Positions 61,001 to 64,000 of a stretch of DNA of 64,000 nt are shown piece by piece; the first letter of the stretch is position 1, and each line of letters opens with the position of its first letter. Position numbers and translations under genes: made by a program. The stretch comes from Nostoc sp. C052 (lineage in GTDB: Bacteria; Cyanobacteriota; Cyanobacteriia; Cyanobacteriales; Nostocaceae): contig NZ_CP040272.1 of assembly GCF_013393905.1 (NCBI RefSeq), positions 2,108,001 through 2,172,000 of the forward strand, read 5' to 3'. A model generated the notes under the pieces. It ran no database searches and was not told where the DNA came from. It worked only from the letters and a program-made list of their open reading frames with translations.

Positions 61001-64000
61001 CTGCTTTTAGGATGGCTAATAGTCCGATGACCATATCGAGCGATCGCTCTACACAAATCCCGACTAATACTTCTGATTTTACTCCTAGCTGTTGCAAGTA
61101 ATGCGCTAGTTGATTTGCTCTGGTATTTAACTCACGATAGCTTAATTGCTCATCTTCAAACACCACTGCGATCGCATCAGGTGTAAGTTCTACTTGAGTT
61201 TCAAATAATTGATGAATGCACTTATCTTCAGGATACTCAACTTCTGTATCATTCCACTCCCACAACAATTGATATTGTTCAGATTCACTTAACAGTGGTA
61301 ACTCTGACAAACGCTGCTGCGGATTAGCAACAATTCCTTCAAACAACGTTTGTAAATGACTCGCCATCCGATGTATTGTATTTTCCTCAAATAAATCAGT
61401 ATTGTATTCTATACTTCCAAGTAACCCCTCCTCTCTTTCTGTCATTTGTAGATTTAAATCAAACTTGGCGCTATCACTATTGCTTTCTAATGGGGTTAAA
61501 GTCAAACCAGACAACTCTAACGCAGACATTGGTGCATTCTGAAGCACAAACATCACTTGAAATAATGGTGTATGACTTAAGTCTCGCTGTGGTTGCAGCT
61601 GCTCAACTAACAATTCAAAAGGCAAATCCTGATGTGCATAAGCTCCTAACGCGACTTCCCGCACCCTCTTTAGTAGTTCTTCAAAGCTGGGATTTCCTGC
61701 TAAGTTAGTTCTCAATATCAGGGTATTGACAAAAAATCCAATTAATCGTTCTATTTCTATTCGGTTGCGGTTAGCGATGGGCGAACCGACCACAATATCT
61801 TCGCTACCTGTATAACGCCATAGCAGTGTTTGAAAACCTGCCAACAGGGTCATAAATAAAGTGCTTCCCTGCTGCTGACTTAATTTATTTAAGGATGCAG
61901 ATAATTCTGGAGATAACTTAAATGAGTAGGTCGCACCCCGGAAAGTTTGAATTGCTGGTCTTGGATAATCTGTGGGTAACTCTAATACTTTTGGTGCGTT
62001 CTCTAAGTGCTTAAGCCAATAAGATATTTGAGTTTCGAGTACTTCTCCTTGCAACCATTGTCGTTGCCAAGCTGCGAAGTCTACATACTGTATTGCTAGT
62101 TCAGATAATAGTGAAGGTTCTCCATTACAGAAGGCTTGATAAAGTGTTGCCAATTCCTGTACCAATAAGCCTATTGACCAACCATCAGAGACTATATGGT
62201 GCATTGTCAGTAACACAATATGTTCTTGCTCACCAAGACGTAATAGTTTTACTCTCAGTAGATGGTCGTTGCTAATATCAAAAGATTGTTGTGCTTCTTG
62301 TGCAGCTTGTTGTTTAATTTCGGCTTCTTGTTGATTTGCAGGTAGCTTGCTAATATCGAATATTTGTAATGTTAAAGATTTTTCTTCAGCAATGATAGCT
62401 ACTGGTTGCCCATCTCTGGTTTGGAAATTGGTTCGCAGTACTTCATGACGATTAATGATTTCGTTAAAACTTTGTTGTAGTGCTTCTACATTCAACTGTC
62501 CTTCTAGGCGAACAGCAGCAGGAGTATTGTAGAATGGGCTGTCTGGTTCTAATTGAGCTAAGAACCACAGTCGTTGTTGAGCAAATGATAACGGTAATTG
62601 GTGCGATCGCACAATCCGCTCAATATTCGTTGCTTCAACTCCTGAGTTTACCTTAATCGCTTTTTCAATTTCTTTTGCTAGCTCTGCGATTGTTGGTTTT
62701 TCAAATAAATAAGGTAAAGGAAGCTCTACTTTAAATACTTGCCGGATTTGGGACATTACGCGAGTGGCCATTAAAGAATGTCCTCCCAAAGTAAAGAAAT
62801 TATTATTAATACCTACTTTGTCTAAACTAAGTACTTCTGCCCAAATACCTGCTAGTAAATTATCAATTAGTGTGGAGGGAGGGACTATATTAGATGATGA
62901 TACATCTGTTAATTCTGGTGCAGGAAGGGCTTTCCGGTCAACCTTACCATTAGATGTTAGTGGTAGTGCTTCTAGGATTACAAAAGCAGATGGCACCATA
63001 TAACTTGGTAACTTTGACTCTAAAAAGCTACGTAGTTCAGGAATTGCCAGGGTTTGGTTTTTTTGAAAAACTATATATGCAATTATACGTTGAGAATTTA
63101 CCGATTCTTCGCTGACTACTACACTTTCTCGTACTACGGGGTGTTGACTTATAACCGCTTCAATTTCTCCCAATTCAATGCGGAACCCGCGAACTTTTAT
63201 TTGGTTATCAATTCTACCGATATATTCAATATCTCCACTTGGTAAATAGCGGGTTAAATCACCCGTTTTGTAAAGGCGATCGCCCTCTTTCTTGCTGAAG
63301 GGATTGGGGATAAATTTAAAGGCTGTTAATTCAGCTTGGTTTAAATAGCCTCTAGCTAATCCAAGTCCGCCAATGTGCAATTCACCGGGTACACCCTTTG
63401 GAACTGGTTGCAAATATTCGTCTAAAATGTACAACTGGGTATTAGCGATCGCTTTCCCAATGGGTATTGAACCTGTAGAATGTTTCCCCACTGGAACCTG
63501 ATAAACACAACAGCCTACCACCGTCTCTGTGGGGCCATATTCGTTTACTAATATTGTCTCTGGAGCCACATCTTGCCAGAAGGTGATGCTTTGGGCTAAT
63601 AAATTTTCCCCACCAATAATAAAAGCTCTGGTTTTATTTGCGATCTCTTCTTTAGATAACTGTTGCTTCAGCAAATCCAAGTGAGCGGGGGTAATTTTCA
63701 CCAAACTTAAATTCGAGCTTTTCTTTAAAGCTTGAGAAAGAGTTTCAATACCTTGTTCTTCTGATAGTAATTGTACTGTCCGACCAACTAATAAAGGTGA
63801 AAAAATACTGGTGATTGTTAAGTCAAAACCTAAAGGTGAGTGAACTAAAGTTCCGACTCCTTCTTGCACTGGATATGTTTGGGTACACCAACTTAAATAG
63901 TTAAGTAATCCTTGATGGCTAATTAGAGTTCCTTTGGGTTTACCAGTGGAACCGGAGGTGTAAATAACGTAAGCTAAATTTAATTCGCTTGTTGTAGTAA
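58056..64000 (-). CDS. NRPS: ...A(Asn)-PCP-C-A(Ala)-PCP-E, 5' end outside window
   Basis: The frame is open to base 64000, where it reads NLAYVIYTSGSTGKPKG, so the start lies beyond the edge. Visible domains are the rest of an A domain whose code reads D-L-T-K-I-G-E-V-G-K (asparagine), a PCP (LGGHSLMATR) and a condensation domain (MHHIVSDGWS). Then come an A domain reading D-L-F-N-N-A-L-T-Y-K (alanine), a PCP (LGGDSILAI) and an epimerase with intact HHLAVDGVSW and LEGHGREE. The Ala is therefore expected as D-Ala. The Ala A domain is nearly identical in DNA to that at 35.5-36.6 kb. The next gene encodes the lone C domain, 15 bases downstream. Confidence 0.96.
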   Translation of the reverse strand, partial: TTTSELNLAYVIYTSGSTGKPKGTLISHQGLLNYLSWCTQTYPVQEGVGTLVHSPLGFDLTITSIFSPLLVGRTVQLLSEEQGIETLSQALKKSSNLSLVKITPAHLDLLKQQLSKEEIANKTRAFIIGGENLLAQSITFWQDVAPETILVNEYGPTETVVGCCVYQVPVGKHSTGSIPIGKAIANTQLYILDEYLQPVPKGVPGELHIGGLGLARGYLNQAELTAFKFIPNPFSKKEGDRLYKTGDLTRYLPSGDIEYIGRIDNQIKVRGFRIELGEIEAVISQHPVVRESVVVSEESVNSQRIIAYIVFQKNQTLAIPELRSFLESKLPSYMVPSAFVILEALPLTSNGKVDRKALPAPELTDVSSSNIVPPSTLIDNLLAGIWAEVLSLDKVGINNNFFTLGGHSLMATRVMSQIRQVFKVELPLPYLFEKPTIAELAKEIEKAIKVNSGVEATNIERIVRSHQLPLSFAQQRLWFLAQLEPDSPFYNTPAAVRLEGQLNVEALQQSFNEIINRHEVLRTNFQTRDGQPVAIIAEEKSLTLQIFDISKLPANQQEAEIKQQAAQEAQQSFDISNDHLLRVKLLRLGEQEHIVLLTMHHIVSDGWSIGLLVQELATLYQAFCNGEPSLLSELAIQYVDFAAWQRQWLQGEVLETQISYWLKHLENAPKVLELPTDYPRPAIQTFRGATYSFKLSPELSASLNKLSQQQGSTLFMTLLAGFQTLLWRYTGSEDIVVGSPIANRNRIEIERLIGFFVNTLILRTNLAGNPSFEELLKRVREVALGAYAHQDLPFELLVEQLQPQRDLSHTPLFQVMFVLQNAPMSALELSGLTLTPLESNSDSAKFDLNLQMTEREEGLLGSIEYNTDLFEENTIHRMASHLQTLFEGIVANPQQRLSELPLLSESEQYQLLWEWNDTEVEYPEDKCIHQLFETQVELTPDAIAVVFEDEQLSYRELNTRANQLAHYLQQLGVKSEVLVGICVERSLDMVIGLLAILKAGGAYIPIDPNYPQERIAFVLEDTQTPVLLTQASLLETIPHHKAQVICLDTDWHLIAQQSQENLFTQITPDNLAYVIYTSGSTGKPKGVMIKHANTVAMLDWAKQTFTIEALQGVLASTSICFDLSVFELFVPLCCGGKVILMENALYLPTLPTAQNVTLINTVPSVISQLLRTNSIPASVQTINVAGEPLHHHLVQQLYQQENIQQVFNLYGPSEDTTYSTFALLDKDTSNIPPIGRPIHNTQIYLLDQNLQPVPVGVTGMLYIGGAGLSRGYLNKPELTAERFIPNPYTQLAGERLYQTGDLGRYLPNGEIEYIGRIDYQVKVRGFRIELLEIEALIIEHPEVREAVVTVDSSETDSQRIVAHVVPNSEQTLTISQLRDFLEAKLPNYMVPTAFVFLESLPLTPNGKIDRKALKPPDTARPEDQEIVAPRNLLEAKLAGIWAGVLGVDKVGIFDNFFELGGDSILAIVVITRANQAGLKLTVKQLFQHQTVVGLASVAVTKNINHAEQELITGLASLTPIQYWFFEQNLLEPHHWNQAVLLEVKQVIDLALLEKSVQELQLHHDALRLRFEPTESGWQQIIASPDAELPLINFDFSALSASEQKLAIETAATKLQASLNLSTGPLMRVALFNLGRGSSRLLILIHHLAVDGVSWRILLEDLETTYQLMNQGKKVELPAKTTSFKYWSKCLQEYAQSSTFQQEWDYWLRESWQKIAPLPVDFSDGDNTVASTLNISICLTLEQTQALLKEVPKAYNTQINDVLLTALVQAFSQWTGNNSLLLALEGHGREEIFDDVDLSRTVGWFTSVFPVLLDLGKTSHPLEALKAIKEQLRGIPNKGIGYGVLRYLSQDIARVKLLRSLPQAEVVFNYLGQFDQTFSDSSIFKISQDSQGQTRSSRNQESYMLSIDALVIDNQLRIDWTYSERIHQRSTIERLAQEFLKALQVLVTHCQSSEVRVYTPSDFPEAELSQQDLERFLRKIN
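59758..60799. repeat. Near-identical adenylation-domain DNA, copy 2
   Basis: This is the partner of 35549-36590 at offset 24,209 in direct orientation. It includes the whole specificity-determining region, so both modules share the same alanine code. At the corresponding downstream site this copy has an intact HIP1 (GCGATCGC, about 61040) where copy 1 has the 24-nt insertion. Confidence 0.9.

Noticed and set aside
63869..63869. GTG at 63869 as the start of the rightmost NRPS
   Set aside because: The frame stays open to the window end and encodes the A-domain motif TSGSTGKPKG upstream, so this is internal and the true start is outside the window.
1..64000. CRISPR arrays, tRNA or rRNA genes, transposase genes
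   Set aside because: I looked for regularly spaced repeats, cloverleaf-like stretches and transposase motifs and saw none. The repeats present are short hairpins and paralogous domains.

Overview
The window looks like chromosome of a filamentous, Nostoc-type cyanobacterium. HIP1 octamers (GCGATCGC) are scattered through genes and spacers, there are three Uma2-family genes, and hairpin-forming short repeats of the kind common in Nostocales occur between and even inside genes. This assignment is inference from sequence style; no rRNA or other marker gene is present.

Region 1 (1-15.0 kb) is ordinary chromosome. It holds a GNAT acetyltransferase cut by the window edge, a fused proline dehydrogenase/P5C dehydrogenase (putA), an HD-type hydrolase, a 14-helix drug-type MFS exporter, Uma2-family nuclease-like proteins, a TPR protein, acetyl-CoA synthetase (acsA), a restriction-R-like nuclease-fold protein and several unknowns. 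There is also a small gene broken by an in-frame stop (8488-8880) and the tail of a decayed RelE/ParE-type toxin (14893-15015).

Region 2 (15.1-64 kb) is one large minus-strand NRPS/PKS cluster that runs off the right edge. In transcription order (right to left) it has: an NRPS protein (Asn module; Ala module with epimerase); a stand-alone condensation domain without its catalytic histidines; a JmjC/cupin oxygenase; an EctB-type diaminobutyrate aminotransferase; a protein with half a condensation domain, an adenylation domain reading as Dab, and a PCP; a two-module NRPS (Thr, Ser); a KS-AT-KR protein ending in an NRPS-type carrier and a degenerate epimerase-like domain; an NRPS module (Ala); a PanP-type aspartate decarboxylase; two PKS modules, the second with a damaged KR; a terminal NRPS module (best read as beta-alanine) with a thioesterase whose nucleophile is Cys; two P450s; a sucrase/ferredoxin-like protein; a small unknown protein; and an MbtH-family protein.

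The genes fit together as a self-supplied assembly line. EctB would make 2,4-diaminobutyrate for the neighbouring Dab-type module, and the decarboxylase would make beta-alanine for the terminal module. By colinearity the visible part suggests ...Asn-(D-)Ala-Dab-Thr-Ser-[C2, ketide]-Ala-[C2]-[C2]-beta-Ala, released by the Cys-type thioesterase and tailored by P450s and possibly the JmjC enzyme. I do not recognise this as a known compound. Substrate calls were read by eye from the ten-residue adenylation codes and need computational confirmation. The most unusual points are the split, histidine-less condensation step before Dab, the epimerase-like domain attached to a PKS module, the Cys thioesterase, and near-identical adenylation-domain DNA in two distant genes, one copy of which carries a 24-nt insertion inside a HIP1 site.
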